Source of the DNA: Ancylobacter tetraedralis
GTDB taxonomy: Bacteria > Pseudomonadota > Alphaproteobacteria > Rhizobiales > Xanthobacteraceae
Assembly: GCF_014195655.1 (NCBI RefSeq)
Contig: NZ_JACICD010000014.1
Coordinates: 22,814-86,813 of the forward strand
Direction: 5' to 3'
Length of the DNA stretch: 64,000 bases
Shown: positions 45,131 to 54,914 of the stretch, in pieces
Layout: every line of letters begins with the position of its first letter
Position numbering within the stretch: position 1 is the stretch's first letter
Made by a program: the position numbers and the translations under genes
Notes under the pieces: generated by a model
Databases searched by the model: none
What the model was told of the DNA's origin: nothing
What the model saw: only the letters and a program-made list of their open reading frames with translations

Positions 45131-46252
45131 TCACGACTTTGCAGCTGTTCCCGGCAGGTTCAGGTAGTATCGCGTGTAACGCCGCTCGCCGGTTCGCGTC
45201 AGGGCGCCTTTCTCGACCAGATCGTGCAGGTCGCGCGTGGCGGTGGGGCGTGAGGTGCCGGTGATTGCGAGGTAGTTCTCCGCGCTCAGGCCGCCCGAGA
45301 AGCCGCCAGGGCCCTCACGGAAGAGACGGGCGATTACCTTTTCCTGCCGTTCGTTCAGCTTGTCGCGGAAGCGATCGTAAAAATGCGCCTTGGCGATGTG
45401 AAAGGCGACGCGATCGAGCGTCGTCTGCTGGGCCGCGATGATCGTTTCCGCAAAATAGACCAGCCAGTCCGTGACATCGAGCGTTCGCTGGTGAATTTCG
45501 AGTTGGTCATAATAGGCCTTGCGATGCTGCTCGATGGTATGGGCGAGCGCGATCAGCGTCGGTTGCCCGATGTTCTAGGCGAGGGATTTTTCAGCGAAGG
45601 TTCGGCCGACGCGGCCATTGCCGTCTTCGAAGGGATGGATGCTCTCGAAATAAAGATGTCCAATCCCGGCCCGGGTAAGTGCCGGCAAGGGCGTTTCACC
45701 GTCCGGGGCCGAGCCATTGAACCAGGTGAGATAGGCAGCCATCTCGTCCGGAACCCGGGAGGATGGCGGCGCCTCGAAATGCACGGTCGGCCGATCCTGG
45801 CGGCCGGACACGATCTGCATTTCCTCTTCATGGCGACGGTAGCCGCCGATGGCCTCCAGATGCCGGCTGTCCGCCATCAGCATGCGGTGCCAGCGGAATA
45901 GCGTGTCGGCGTCGAGGGGATCGGCCCAGCTCCGATAAGAATCGACCATCATCTCCGCGATGCCCCGCTCCTTCGGCTTCACGTTGCGATTGTCGGTGTC
46001 GAGGCCTAGCTGACGGCGCAGGGAGGATTGCACGCTGAGGCGATCCAGCGTCTCCCCTTCGATCGCGCTGGTCTTGACGGCCTCATCGCTCAGGAGTTCG
46101 ATCCGTAGCAGGTCCCGCTCGTCATCGCGCACATGCCGGACCGCGCCGATGACCTCGCCGGTGAGCAGCAGGAACCGCCGCTCCATCGGTTCGAGGGCGA
46201 CCGGATCATAGGCAAAATGCGGCCAGCCGGGCTGCGTCCAGTTCCACACCAT
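45131..46252 (-). pseudogene. Fic-family AMPylase with C-terminal winged helix, interrupted by one amber codon
   Basis: The gene is open for 225 codons, meets TAG at 45577-45575, and continues in the same frame for 147 more codons to TGA at 45131. The N-terminal part has the inhibitory-helix motif TSAIEGE (61-67) and the intact catalytic motif HPFEDGNGRVGR (206-217). The part after the stop contains helices and a winged-helix segment (YLAITGTSRPTATRDLHDLV). No other lesion is seen. Fic proteins transfer AMP to target proteins. The truncated product ends just after the catalytic motif. A sequencing error at one base is an alternative. Confidence 0.8.
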
Positions 46253-46325
46253 GAGCGATAGAACTCCTTTCTATAGCTCACATAATAGCGGGTGCGTGAT
46301 TGATAGATAGCCGTTCTATCGCTCA
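46252..46325. promoter_or_regulatory. Two tandem 29-bp palindromic sites over the fic start
   Basis: Each site has 12-bp arms and a 5-bp spacer. Site 1 (46252-46280) is TGAGCGATAGAA, then TTCTATAGCTCA; site 2 (46297-46325) is TGATTGATAGAT, then TTCTATCGCTCA. Centres are 45 bp apart and site 1 covers the start codon. This suits repression by a dimeric winged-helix protein, possibly the Fic C-terminal domain itself. Confidence 0.65.
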
Positions 46326-46460
46326 TGACGGAGCGAGGGAGAACGGAGAGCGTGATGCCGGGTCCATAACGTGACGCGCGCGACCAAGGGATGAAAGGTC
46401 CACCTGCTGCCGAGTGCTTTCCAATCTGCGATACGATCGAATGGGGATCAGGGATGGCAC

Positions 46461-46712
46461 ATGGGATTCGGCGTCTTCATTCACCGCTCGGACCCGATCT
46501 ATGACGACAGCCCGGCTGAGCGGTATCCGTTCCCGCGCCCATATCTGGGACGCGTCGAGGCCTGCATCAGTGACTGGATCGTTTATTACGAACCCCGAAA
46601 AGTGGCGGAGACCCGCGGCTATTTCGCGATCGCCACGGTCCAGCGCGTCGTTCCCGATCCCACCGCTCCGGGCATGCATCTCGCCATCTCCAAATTTCCC
46701 AATAAATTCTGA
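46461..46712 (+). pseudogene. Truncated HNH-endonuclease-type gene, N-terminal part
   Basis: The frame reads MGFGVFIHRSDPIYDDSPAE, then YLGRVEACISDWIVYYEPRK and GYFAIATVQRVVPDPTAPGM before ending ISKFPNKF. Residues 1-75 resemble the N-terminus of HNH-type endonucleases found in Rhizobiales (recalled, not searched), which normally continue for well over 100 residues. The break coincides with the start of direct repeat copy B, so the last residues are read from the repeat. Confidence 0.55.
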
Positions 46713-46890
46713 TAGTTGGCAAGCGACCTTCGGGGCGTTTTCTGCCGCCACGCCCCCGCGTTGCAGGCGATGGAAGCAGAACGCAAGCATCCGCGCGAAA
46801 GTCGCCGGTAGAATGGCGTGGCGACGGCGCCGTTCCTTCGCCTCTGCGAGGCGCATTGCCAGATCGAAAGTCGCGGAGAATGGCCGCGGC
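46688..46890. repeat. Direct repeat, copy B
   Basis: This is the partner of copy A at 31331-31530. The first bases CTCCAAATTTCCCAATAAA equal the sequence that follows the tRNA-Gly end, but no tRNA precedes it here; instead a truncated HNH-type gene does. The terminator-like hairpin is degraded by one mismatch. Copies A and B bound the 31.5-46.7 kb block. Confidence 0.7.
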
Positions 46891-47041
46891 GGAGAGCCGA
46901 TCGACAACTTGGCGCATCACCAGTTCTGTCGATGCGCCGTCAACGCGGAGGAGATAATTCTTGGGCACTCGGGTCCGCAAAGGGACCCTTGGTGCGGGCG
47001 ACGATCTTCGAGGCCCGAGACGTCACCTTAGGAGGCTCCTC

Positions 47042-47380
47042 ATGCGAAGCACCTTCGGACTGCTTTCCGGCTTGTGGCTCGGTGCACTGGCGGCGTTGCC
47101 GGCTTCGGCGATGCCTCTTACGCCAACCCCTCTGCGAGATACCGGCGTCGCGACCCGCGTCGCTCAGGGCTGCGGCCCGGGTGCGTGGCGCGGGCCGTGG
47201 GGCCATTGTCGTGACACCCCCTTTACCGGCCGCATGCCGGGCGGCGGATGGGTCTACGATCTGCCGCCAACCTACGGCTATTTCGGCAATGGGTGCCCGC
47301 CCGGCTACTGGCACGGTCCCTGGGGCCATTGCCGCGATACCCCCTATCACGGCCGGCTGCCCGGCGGCGGGTGGCAGTGA
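47042..47380 (+). CDS. Small exported Gly/Cys-repeat protein (GCG_CRPN type)
   Basis: This is a 112-residue secreted protein with a signal peptide ending near ASAMP. The mature part has QGCGPGAWR followed by the 10-residue repeat GPWGHCRDTP twice (51-60 and 92-101), each followed by GRxPGGGW. The GCG prefix plus Cys-Arg-Pro-rich repeat style matches a family of small exported proteins in Rhizobiales; function unknown. AGGAGG lies 7 nt before the ATG. Confidence 0.7.
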   Translation: MRSTFGLLSGLWLGALAALPASAMPLTPTPLRDTGVATRVAQGCGPGAWRGPWGHCRDTPFTGRMPGGGWVYDLPPTYGYFGNGCPPGYWHGPWGHCRDTPYHGRLPGGGWQ

Positions 47381-47429
47381 CGATGAGTGCCGTCTCCCGT
47401 TCCGTTCCACTCCATGAGAGAAGCGGTCC

Positions 47430-47933
47430 ATGAAACGCACCCTTGCCATCGCCCTGATGGGCGCACTGGTCTTCGCAGCGCCGGCCGCTCGCGCCCAGAC
47501 GGCACCGCCCGCCGGCGCGCCGCCGGAGCCCCCCGCCATCGAGCTCTACAGCGCGGCGGACGCGCAGGCCGTGCTGGACGCGCGCATACTGGCGCTCAAG
47601 ACGGTGATGACCCTCACCCCGGAGCAGCAGACGCTCTGGCCGCCGTTGGAGGCCGCCATCCGCGCGGTGGCGAAGCTATCCGCCCAGCGCCGGGAGGAGC
47701 GGGCCAAGGCGCCGCCGCCGACCGATTTTGTGGACATCCTGGATCGGATCGCCGATGCCGAGGCGGTGCGGGCGCACGACCTTAAGAGCGTGACGGCCGC
47801 GCTGAAGCCTCTTGTCGCCACCCTCACGCCCGAGCAGCAGCGGCGCATCCCCGCGTTCCTGGGCCTGCACGAAGGCGCCGCCGGCCGGCCCCAGCCTACC
47901 GCCGATATCTGGCTGTTCGAGGAAGAAAACTAA
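47430..47933 (+). CDS. LTXXQ-motif (Spy/CpxP-like) periplasmic protein
   Basis: This is a 167-residue exported protein. After a signal peptide (ends AARA) and a Pro/Ala-rich linker it is helical and carries two LTPEQQ motifs, at 62-67 and 132-137, the hallmark of Spy/CpxP-related chaperone or metal-stress proteins. It lies 49 nt after the GCG gene and 47 nt before the cupin gene. Confidence 0.8.
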   Translation: MKRTLAIALMGALVFAAPAARAQTAPPAGAPPEPPAIELYSAADAQAVLDARILALKTVMTLTPEQQTLWPPLEAAIRAVAKLSAQRREERAKAPPPTDFVDILDRIADAEAVRAHDLKSVTAALKPLVATLTPEQQRRIPAFLGLHEGAAGRPQPTADIWLFEEEN

Positions 47934-47980
47934 GATCCCATCCAGATCCTCTTCCACACCTTCACCTTGAGGAAACACCC

Positions 47981-48463
47981 ATGCCTATAACTTTCCTGCA
48001 TTCCAAGGGAACCGAAGCGCCCATCCAGATTCCCGCCATCGGGCTCGATCTGTTCGTGCGCATGCCGCCGGCGGCGAGTTCGGGCGAGTTCTGCTTCATC
48101 GAGACCATTAATGCCCCGGGCGCGGGTCCCCCCCGCCATCGCCACCGCGAAGCCGAGATCTTCCGCGTCATCGAGGGGCGGTATCTCTATGAGGCGGACG
48201 GCCGTCGCTTCTATGCCGAGGCCGGTGACGTGGTGAGCATTCCCGGCGGGGTCGAGCACGGCTTCTGCAACGTGACCGACAAGCCCGCGCGCCAATATAT
48301 CCTGATGGCCCCGGCGCTCGATGCGGCGGCGTTCTTCACCGAACTCGCGGGCGTGATGCATGACGGCATCCCCGACCAGGCCGCGCTCAATGCCTTCGGG
48401 CTGAAGTGGCACGTGGAGTTCCTGGGGCCGCCCGTCAACAGGAACGACCAGCCCACGGATTGA
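47981..48463 (+). CDS. Cupin-domain protein
   Basis: This is a 160-residue single-domain cupin. The metal-binding pattern is readable: PPRHRHREAEIFRVIEG (motif 1, two His and a Glu) and PGGVEHGFCN (motif 2 His). GAGEFC-like acidic strands precede it. It could be a small dioxygenase, isomerase or sensor. It is followed after 91 bp by an FAD monooxygenase; a perfect 14-bp palindrome GATGCGGCCGCATC lies at 48462-48475 between them. Confidence 0.8.
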   Translation: MPITFLHSKGTEAPIQIPAIGLDLFVRMPPAASSGEFCFIETINAPGAGPPRHRHREAEIFRVIEGRYLYEADGRRFYAEAGDVVSIPGGVEHGFCNVTDKPARQYILMAPALDAAAFFTELAGVMHDGIPDQAALNAFGLKWHVEFLGPPVNRNDQPTD

Positions 48464-48554
48464 TGCGGCCGCATCTGCACAGCCGCAATCGACGCCAGAT
48501 CGAGAGGTTTGTCCCGCGGCGCGGGCCGAAGCACCACATCAGGGGGAGAACAGG

Positions 48555-50021
48555 GTGAAGGATCAGGTGCTTATCGCCGGCGCGGGGCCGGTTGGACTGA
48601 CGATGGCGCTGGAGCTGGCGCGCTACGGCGTTCCGGTGCGCGTCATCGACAAGATTCCCGAGGCGACGCACACCTCGCGGGCGGTCGCGGTGTGGCCGCG
48701 CACGCTGGAGCTTCTGGATCGGTCGGGCGCGGCGGCGGACATCATCGCCGTCGGCAACAAGGTTACCGTTGCCAACATCCTGTCGGGCGGCCGGCCCGTG
48801 GCATCGTTTGCGCTCGACGCGCTGCCGTCGCCCTATCCGTTCGCGCTGATGGTGCCGCAATACGAAACCGAAGCCGTGCTGCGGCGTCACCTCGCTGGCC
48901 ACGGCGTCAAGCCCGACCTCGGCGTCGAGCTTCTCGGTTTCGAGCAGGACGGCGACGGCCTCTCCGCCCGCCTGCGGGAGCCCGACGGCACGGAACGCAG
49001 CGAGCCATATGCCTTTCTGGTGGCCTGCGATGGCGCACACAGCATGGTGCGCCATTGCCTCGGCCTCGACTTCCAGGGCGACACGCTGGGCCTCGACTGG
49101 ACCCAGGGCGATTTTCACCTGAGTGGATATCCGTTCCCCTCCTCGCAGATGGCGATCTTCTGGCATGAGGACGGGCCGCTGCTGTTCTTCCCGATGGCGC
49201 CCGACCGCGCGCGCATCATCACCAGCCTCGGCCCCTCCACCGCAACGCCGCCCGTTCCGCTGGACCAGGACGCGTTCCAGAAGATGATCGATGCCCGCGG
49301 CCCCGGGGGCATCGCGCTCACCGGCACGGAGTGGGTCAGTGCCTTCCGCATCAATGAGCGGCAGGTGGAGAACTATCGGTCCGGGCGGGTTTTCCTCGCC
49401 GGCGATGCGGCTCACATCCACAGCCCGGCTGGCGGGCAGGGCATGAACACCGGCATGCAGGACGCCATCAATCTGGCGTGGAAGCTGGCCCTCGTGATCC
49501 GCGGCATCGGCACCGCGCCGGCGCTGCTGGACAGCTATGATCTGGAACGCCGCCCGGTCGGCGCGCTGGTGATCGCGGCCTCGGGGCGCATGACCCGGAT
49601 CGGCACGCTGGCCGACCATACGCTGCAGCATGTGCGCGACTTCGTCGCCCATATTCTGATGGGGCTGTCGCCGGTGCAGCGGGCCCTCACCGGGCTGATG
49701 GCGGAAGTCTCCATCGGCTATCCGGACAGTCCGCTCAACGGCCCCTTCCGGGGGGAAGCGACAGCAGGCTCGCGGGTGCGGCCGGTCGCGGGGGAGGTGC
49801 CTTTCGGCTCGGGCGACACGCCGCTGTTCATCGCGTGCGGCGGTGCCGGCGCGGCCGAACTCGCCGCGCGCTTTCCCCGCCTCGTGGCGGCGTCGCCTCG
49901 ATCCGACGGTGGAACTTTCCTTTCGCTGGTCCGGCCGGACGGCTACTTCGCAGCCCAGGTGGAGGAGGCGGACTGGCAGGCTCTCGTTCCCTATCTCCAG
50001 CAGATCGGCGCGGAGCGATGA
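48555..50021 (+). CDS. FAD-dependent aromatic monooxygenase (PheA/TfdB family)
   Basis: This is a 488-residue class A flavoprotein hydroxylase. The FAD fingerprint VLIAGAGPVGLTMALELARY is at the N-terminus, the DG motif is in FLVACDGAHSMVRHCLG, and the GD motif is in RVFLAGDAAHIHSPAGGQGM. The GTG start has AGGGGGAG just upstream. It probably hydroxylates a phenolic ring using NAD(P)H and oxygen. The C-terminal thioredoxin-like domain of longer relatives is short here. Confidence 0.85.
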   Translation: MKDQVLIAGAGPVGLTMALELARYGVPVRVIDKIPEATHTSRAVAVWPRTLELLDRSGAAADIIAVGNKVTVANILSGGRPVASFALDALPSPYPFALMVPQYETEAVLRRHLAGHGVKPDLGVELLGFEQDGDGLSARLREPDGTERSEPYAFLVACDGAHSMVRHCLGLDFQGDTLGLDWTQGDFHLSGYPFPSSQMAIFWHEDGPLLFFPMAPDRARIITSLGPSTATPPVPLDQDAFQKMIDARGPGGIALTGTEWVSAFRINERQVENYRSGRVFLAGDAAHIHSPAGGQGMNTGMQDAINLAWKLALVIRGIGTAPALLDSYDLERRPVGALVIAASGRMTRIGTLADHTLQHVRDFVAHILMGLSPVQRALTGLMAEVSIGYPDSPLNGPFRGEATAGSRVRPVAGEVPFGSGDTPLFIACGGAGAAELAARFPRLVAASPRSDGGTFLSLVRPDGYFAAQVEEADWQALVPYLQQIGAER

Positions 50022-50441
50022 CTGCCCATCGTGAAGATGGGCGCGGGCAGCGTGCCGACACTCGATGTGGAGGACATTCCGATCGCCTATCTGCCCGGCG
50101 ATGCGCGACGCGTCCGGGTGCGTGTCGTCGGCGGGATCGCGCGGCTCGCCGGGTAGCGCAGGGGGGCGGATGGCCGGCGAGCGCCGTTCTCCCGAGCCCC
50201 GCTCCCTAGTCTGCCATGATCGCATGTGACCTGCTTACAGGAACTGCAAATGCACGGTGATCGCAGTGAAACGACGCCGCACGGACAGGGCCCGGCGGGT
50301 CGGCGCGTGTACGCGAAGCCTCGTGCACGGAATTGATCTACATCGCCACGCGCAGGATCGTCGTGAGCCGCGGTAGCCTTTCCGGGATGATCGGCCAGCC
50401 GTTCGTATCCGCTAGGCGCGGTGGCCATTGATGCCGTCACC
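50022..50441. other. Intergenic region with a 38-codon open frame
   Basis: Bases 50038-50157 encode MGAGSVPTLDVEDIPIAYLP and about 18 more residues. Base composition looks coding and it may be the tail of a lost gene, but no family is recognised and no ribosome-binding site is evident. Nothing else is seen. Confidence 0.25.
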
Positions 50442-52253
50442 TCAGACGTGAAGATCTCTTCTGGCCTCGCCCGCCCGGGCGAACGCGACATAGGTGTCCG
50501 GCCCGTAATGGAGCGTATTGCGCGCGTAGTAGGGCGGCACCTGCATGTCGAACTGGGCATGCCCGTGGCTCACGTCGCTGCGCAGAAGGTCGGTGCGGCT
50601 GGCGATGTCGAGGCGCAGCCGCTCGCCCGGCTTCAGCACCACGGGCTGCGGCGTGAGGCTGAAGCGCAGCGTCACCGGCACGCCGGGGGTGAGCGGCTCG
50701 GGCGTGTCGATGTCGATGGCGATCTCGGTGGCGGTGGAGCGCGCCGCGTCGACCCTGCGGCAGGCAGGTCGGATCGCGCCCATGGAAAGGATCTGGTAGC
50801 CGCCATCGGCCGAGACGAGCCCGGTGCGGGCCACCACGTGGGAATCGATCTCGTTGCAGCTGAAGGAGAGGCTCAGGGTCACCGGCCCGGTCAGCTCCGT
50901 CTCCTCCTCCACCGGCAGCTCGAAGGTGAGGCGCTGGGTCTCCACCTCGTCGAAGCCCGCCGTCACGATGGCGCCAAGGGGCACCGCCGCCCATCGGTTC
51001 GCCCCGCCGTCGCCCGGCGCGCGGTCGAGGCGGTGAGTTGCGGCGTCGGCGCCATTGGAGGCCGGGTAGAGGCGCAGCGCGGTGCTGCCAGGCAGCGGCC
51101 AGTCCGGAGCGCTGCGATAGTCCTTCGCGCCTTCCGTCCAGTATCGCACCCGCGGCTGCGCGAGATAGCCGTTGTCCGCGCCGTAGACGAGATGATCGAA
51201 GAAGGCGAGTGCCTCCAGCTGCCACGCATAGACCGGCAGGTCATAGGTCGCCGGGCCAATGATGAGCCAGCGTTGATCCCTTGGCGTGCCGGCATTCTCG
51301 AACAGATCGTAGGCGCCGAACTGGTGCAGGTTGAGATAGCCGGCATTCTGCACCACAACGAACGGCACCTCGATGTCGCCCAGCGCGCCGGACGGGCCAG
51401 CCGGCAGCACGCTTGTCGCCCGGGTCTTGCCGTCGAGCATGAGGCCGGCGAACAGGCGGCGCGCCTGCGGCGTCGGCACCTGCCGCTCGAAAGCCCTCAT
51501 GATCCGCGTCATGCGCTTCTTCAGCTGCGGCCACCATACATGCTTCATTGGGGAGTTGGTGATGTGGCTCACCACCGCGCGCAGCAGCGGCGGCAGGTGC
51601 AGCCGGAACTGCAGGGGCGTGAAGTTCGCGCCCATCCAGAGCGCGAAGAAATCCGGCTGCGGCGCGCCGCCGAACATGGCGATGTGGCGGAAGAAATCCG
51701 TGCACATCTCGTTGGTGAAGAAGCCCTTCAGGGCCGCCGGGCGAAGCCGTGCCACCTGCGGCTGGGTCAGCCCGTAATAGGAGGTGCCGAACAGCACCAC
51801 CTGCCCATCGCACCAGGGCTGGGCCGCCGCCCACTGGATGACTTTGGCGTGGTCCTCCACGTCGGTGTCGTTGAGATAGACGGCGTCCGCCCCGCCCGAG
51901 CGGCCCATGCCGCGGCGGGCGACGATCACATGGGCATAGCCGCGATCGGTGAAGACCGGGGGGCTGCCGGTCTCGTTGTTGCCGGTGGGCGCGCCGGCGG
52001 CCTGCAATTCCTTGGAATAGGCCGCGAAGGCGATGACCGCCGGATAGCGGCCCGGCGCCTTCGGCACATAGACATCGGCCGCGAGGCAGATGGAGGGCGC
52101 GACCTCGATCATCCGGTCGGCGAGGATGCGGCAGCCGAGCCCGGACTTCGCGGCGGGGCCTGGCGTCCAGCCCGCCAGCTGCGCGCCGAACAGCCCGCCC
52201 TTCGGCGCGATGAGATTGTCCCAGAAACCCCGCTTCCCGTTCTTGGCCGTCAT
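50442..52253 (-). CDS. CocE/NonD-family serine hydrolase
   Basis: This is a 603-residue X-Pro-dipeptidyl-peptidase-fold hydrolase. The alpha/beta-hydrolase part carries the nucleophile elbow LFGTSYYGLTQ (G-T-S-Y-Y-G) and GYAHVIVARRGMGRSGG; the C-terminal half is the jelly-roll domain (LRLDIASRTDLLRSDVSHG). The ATG at 52253 has GGGGAG at 7 nt; the ATG two codons earlier abuts it. It closes the operon mdlC-NHLP-NHLP-hydrolase. An ester or amide of an aromatic acid is a plausible substrate, by context only. Confidence 0.82.
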   Translation of the reverse strand: MTAKNGKRGFWDNLIAPKGGLFGAQLAGWTPGPAAKSGLGCRILADRMIEVAPSICLAADVYVPKAPGRYPAVIAFAAYSKELQAAGAPTGNNETGSPPVFTDRGYAHVIVARRGMGRSGGADAVYLNDTDVEDHAKVIQWAAAQPWCDGQVVLFGTSYYGLTQPQVARLRPAALKGFFTNEMCTDFFRHIAMFGGAPQPDFFALWMGANFTPLQFRLHLPPLLRAVVSHITNSPMKHVWWPQLKKRMTRIMRAFERQVPTPQARRLFAGLMLDGKTRATSVLPAGPSGALGDIEVPFVVVQNAGYLNLHQFGAYDLFENAGTPRDQRWLIIGPATYDLPVYAWQLEALAFFDHLVYGADNGYLAQPRVRYWTEGAKDYRSAPDWPLPGSTALRLYPASNGADAATHRLDRAPGDGGANRWAAVPLGAIVTAGFDEVETQRLTFELPVEEETELTGPVTLSLSFSCNEIDSHVVARTGLVSADGGYQILSMGAIRPACRRVDAARSTATEIAIDIDTPEPLTPGVPVTLRFSLTPQPVVLKPGERLRLDIASRTDLLRSDVSHGHAQFDMQVPPYYARNTLHYGPDTYVAFARAGEARRDLHV

Positions 52254-52308
52254 GTGCATTCTCCCCCGGTCTCAGGCTCGCCGCGCCAGATCTGGGCGCG
52301 GGGGCGCC

Positions 52309-52698
52309 CTACAATTGCGAGATATCAAGGCCGGTCTTCTTCTGCGCGGCCAGGCGCATCTCGCGCACCGCCCATTTCTGCTTGTCATCCGGAATGAAAA
52401 AGCCGCCGATTCCGGACGAGAACAAAAGATCGAAGACACGCTCGGTCACCGCGGTGAGGGCCCGCTCCATGTCCTCGCCGGCCTCGGGCTTCGGGGGCAC
52501 CATGATGACGATGGTGTCTTCCGCCTGCTCGACGATCTCGATCTTCAAATCCGGCCCCGGCGTGTAACCGAATTCCGCGCAGACCACCCCGACCGGGTCG
52601 GCGAGGAGCTTCGCGCGATAGTCGGGATCGGTGGCGATGCGCTCGTAATTCGTCTCGACGAAATTGGCATTCTTCTCGACGAAATTGGAATGGCTCAC
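52309..52698 (-). CDS. NHLP-domain protein A
   Basis: This is a 129-residue protein beginning at a GTG that overlaps the upstream stop (GTGA). Residues 18-68 match the nitrile-hydratase-leader-peptide (NHLP) pattern: YERIATDPDYRAKLLADPVG, then LKIEIVEQAEDTIVIMVPP. The C-terminal 60 residues are helical (MERALTAVTERVFDLLFSSG) and contain no Cys. NHLP domains occur as RiPP leaders and in nitrile hydratase alpha subunits. Here neither a core peptide nor the catalytic Cys cluster is present, so its role is open. Confidence 0.65.
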   Translation of the reverse strand: MSHSNFVEKNANFVETNYERIATDPDYRAKLLADPVGVVCAEFGYTPGPDLKIEIVEQAEDTIVIMVPPKPEAGEDMERALTAVTERVFDLLFSSGIGGFFIPDDKQKWAVREMRLAAQKKTGLDISQL

Positions 52699-53030
52699 GG
52701 CGGATCTCCCTCGGTGCGGGCCGCGTTGCGCAGGGCCAGCAGCTTGAATTTGGCGGCCACGGGCACGAGCCAGATGAACAGGCCCTGGCTGGACCACAGA
52801 TCCATCTGGTTGAGCGGCGCCGGCGGCGGGGGCGATTGCGGCGCGCGGGCGGGCGGGATGGTGAAATAGACCCGGTCGCGCCGCTGCACCACCACCTTCA
52901 CCTTGATGCCGGCCGGCACCGCGACGCCCATGGTCTTGAGCGCCGCGACGGGGTCGCTCTCCACCTGGGCGGCGAAGGCATCGTCGCTCCACACGCGCCT
53001 TGTCAGCTCTTTCTCGAAATCTCCGGACAC
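52695..53030 (-). CDS. NHLP-domain protein B
   Basis: This is a 111-residue protein with a GTG start 12 nt after GGGAG-type sequence. Residues 3-60 follow the NHLP pattern: FEKELTRRVWSDDAFAAQVE, SDPVAALKTMGVAVPAGIKV and DRVYFTIPP. A Pro-rich linker and a hydrophobic tail with SSQGLFIWLVPVAAKFKLL follow. It is coupled to protein A by a 4-bp overlap and lies 71 bp after the benzoylformate decarboxylase gene. No Cys is present. Function unknown; it may pair with protein A as a small complex. Confidence 0.65.
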   Translation of the reverse strand: MSGDFEKELTRRVWSDDAFAAQVESDPVAALKTMGVAVPAGIKVKVVVQRRDRVYFTIPPARAPQSPPPPAPLNQMDLWSSQGLFIWLVPVAAKFKLLALRNAARTEGDPP

Positions 53031-53101
53031 GGATGTCTCCCTACCCCGCCTGGGTTGCTTTACACGGCCTGTTCCAGCACCCGTCGCTGCGGGCGGCCGC
53101 C

Positions 53102-54914
<1,813 letters not shown>

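Noticed and set aside
48435..50225. A 596-codon antisense frame across the FAD monooxygenase
   Set aside because: The plus strand carries all three flavoprotein motifs; the antisense product is Arg/His-rich without family features.
52309..53030. Classical RiPP precursors or nitrile hydratase subunits
   Set aside because: No modification enzymes, no Cys/Ser/Thr-rich core after the leader and no metal-binding Cys cluster; kept as NHLP-domain proteins of unknown role.
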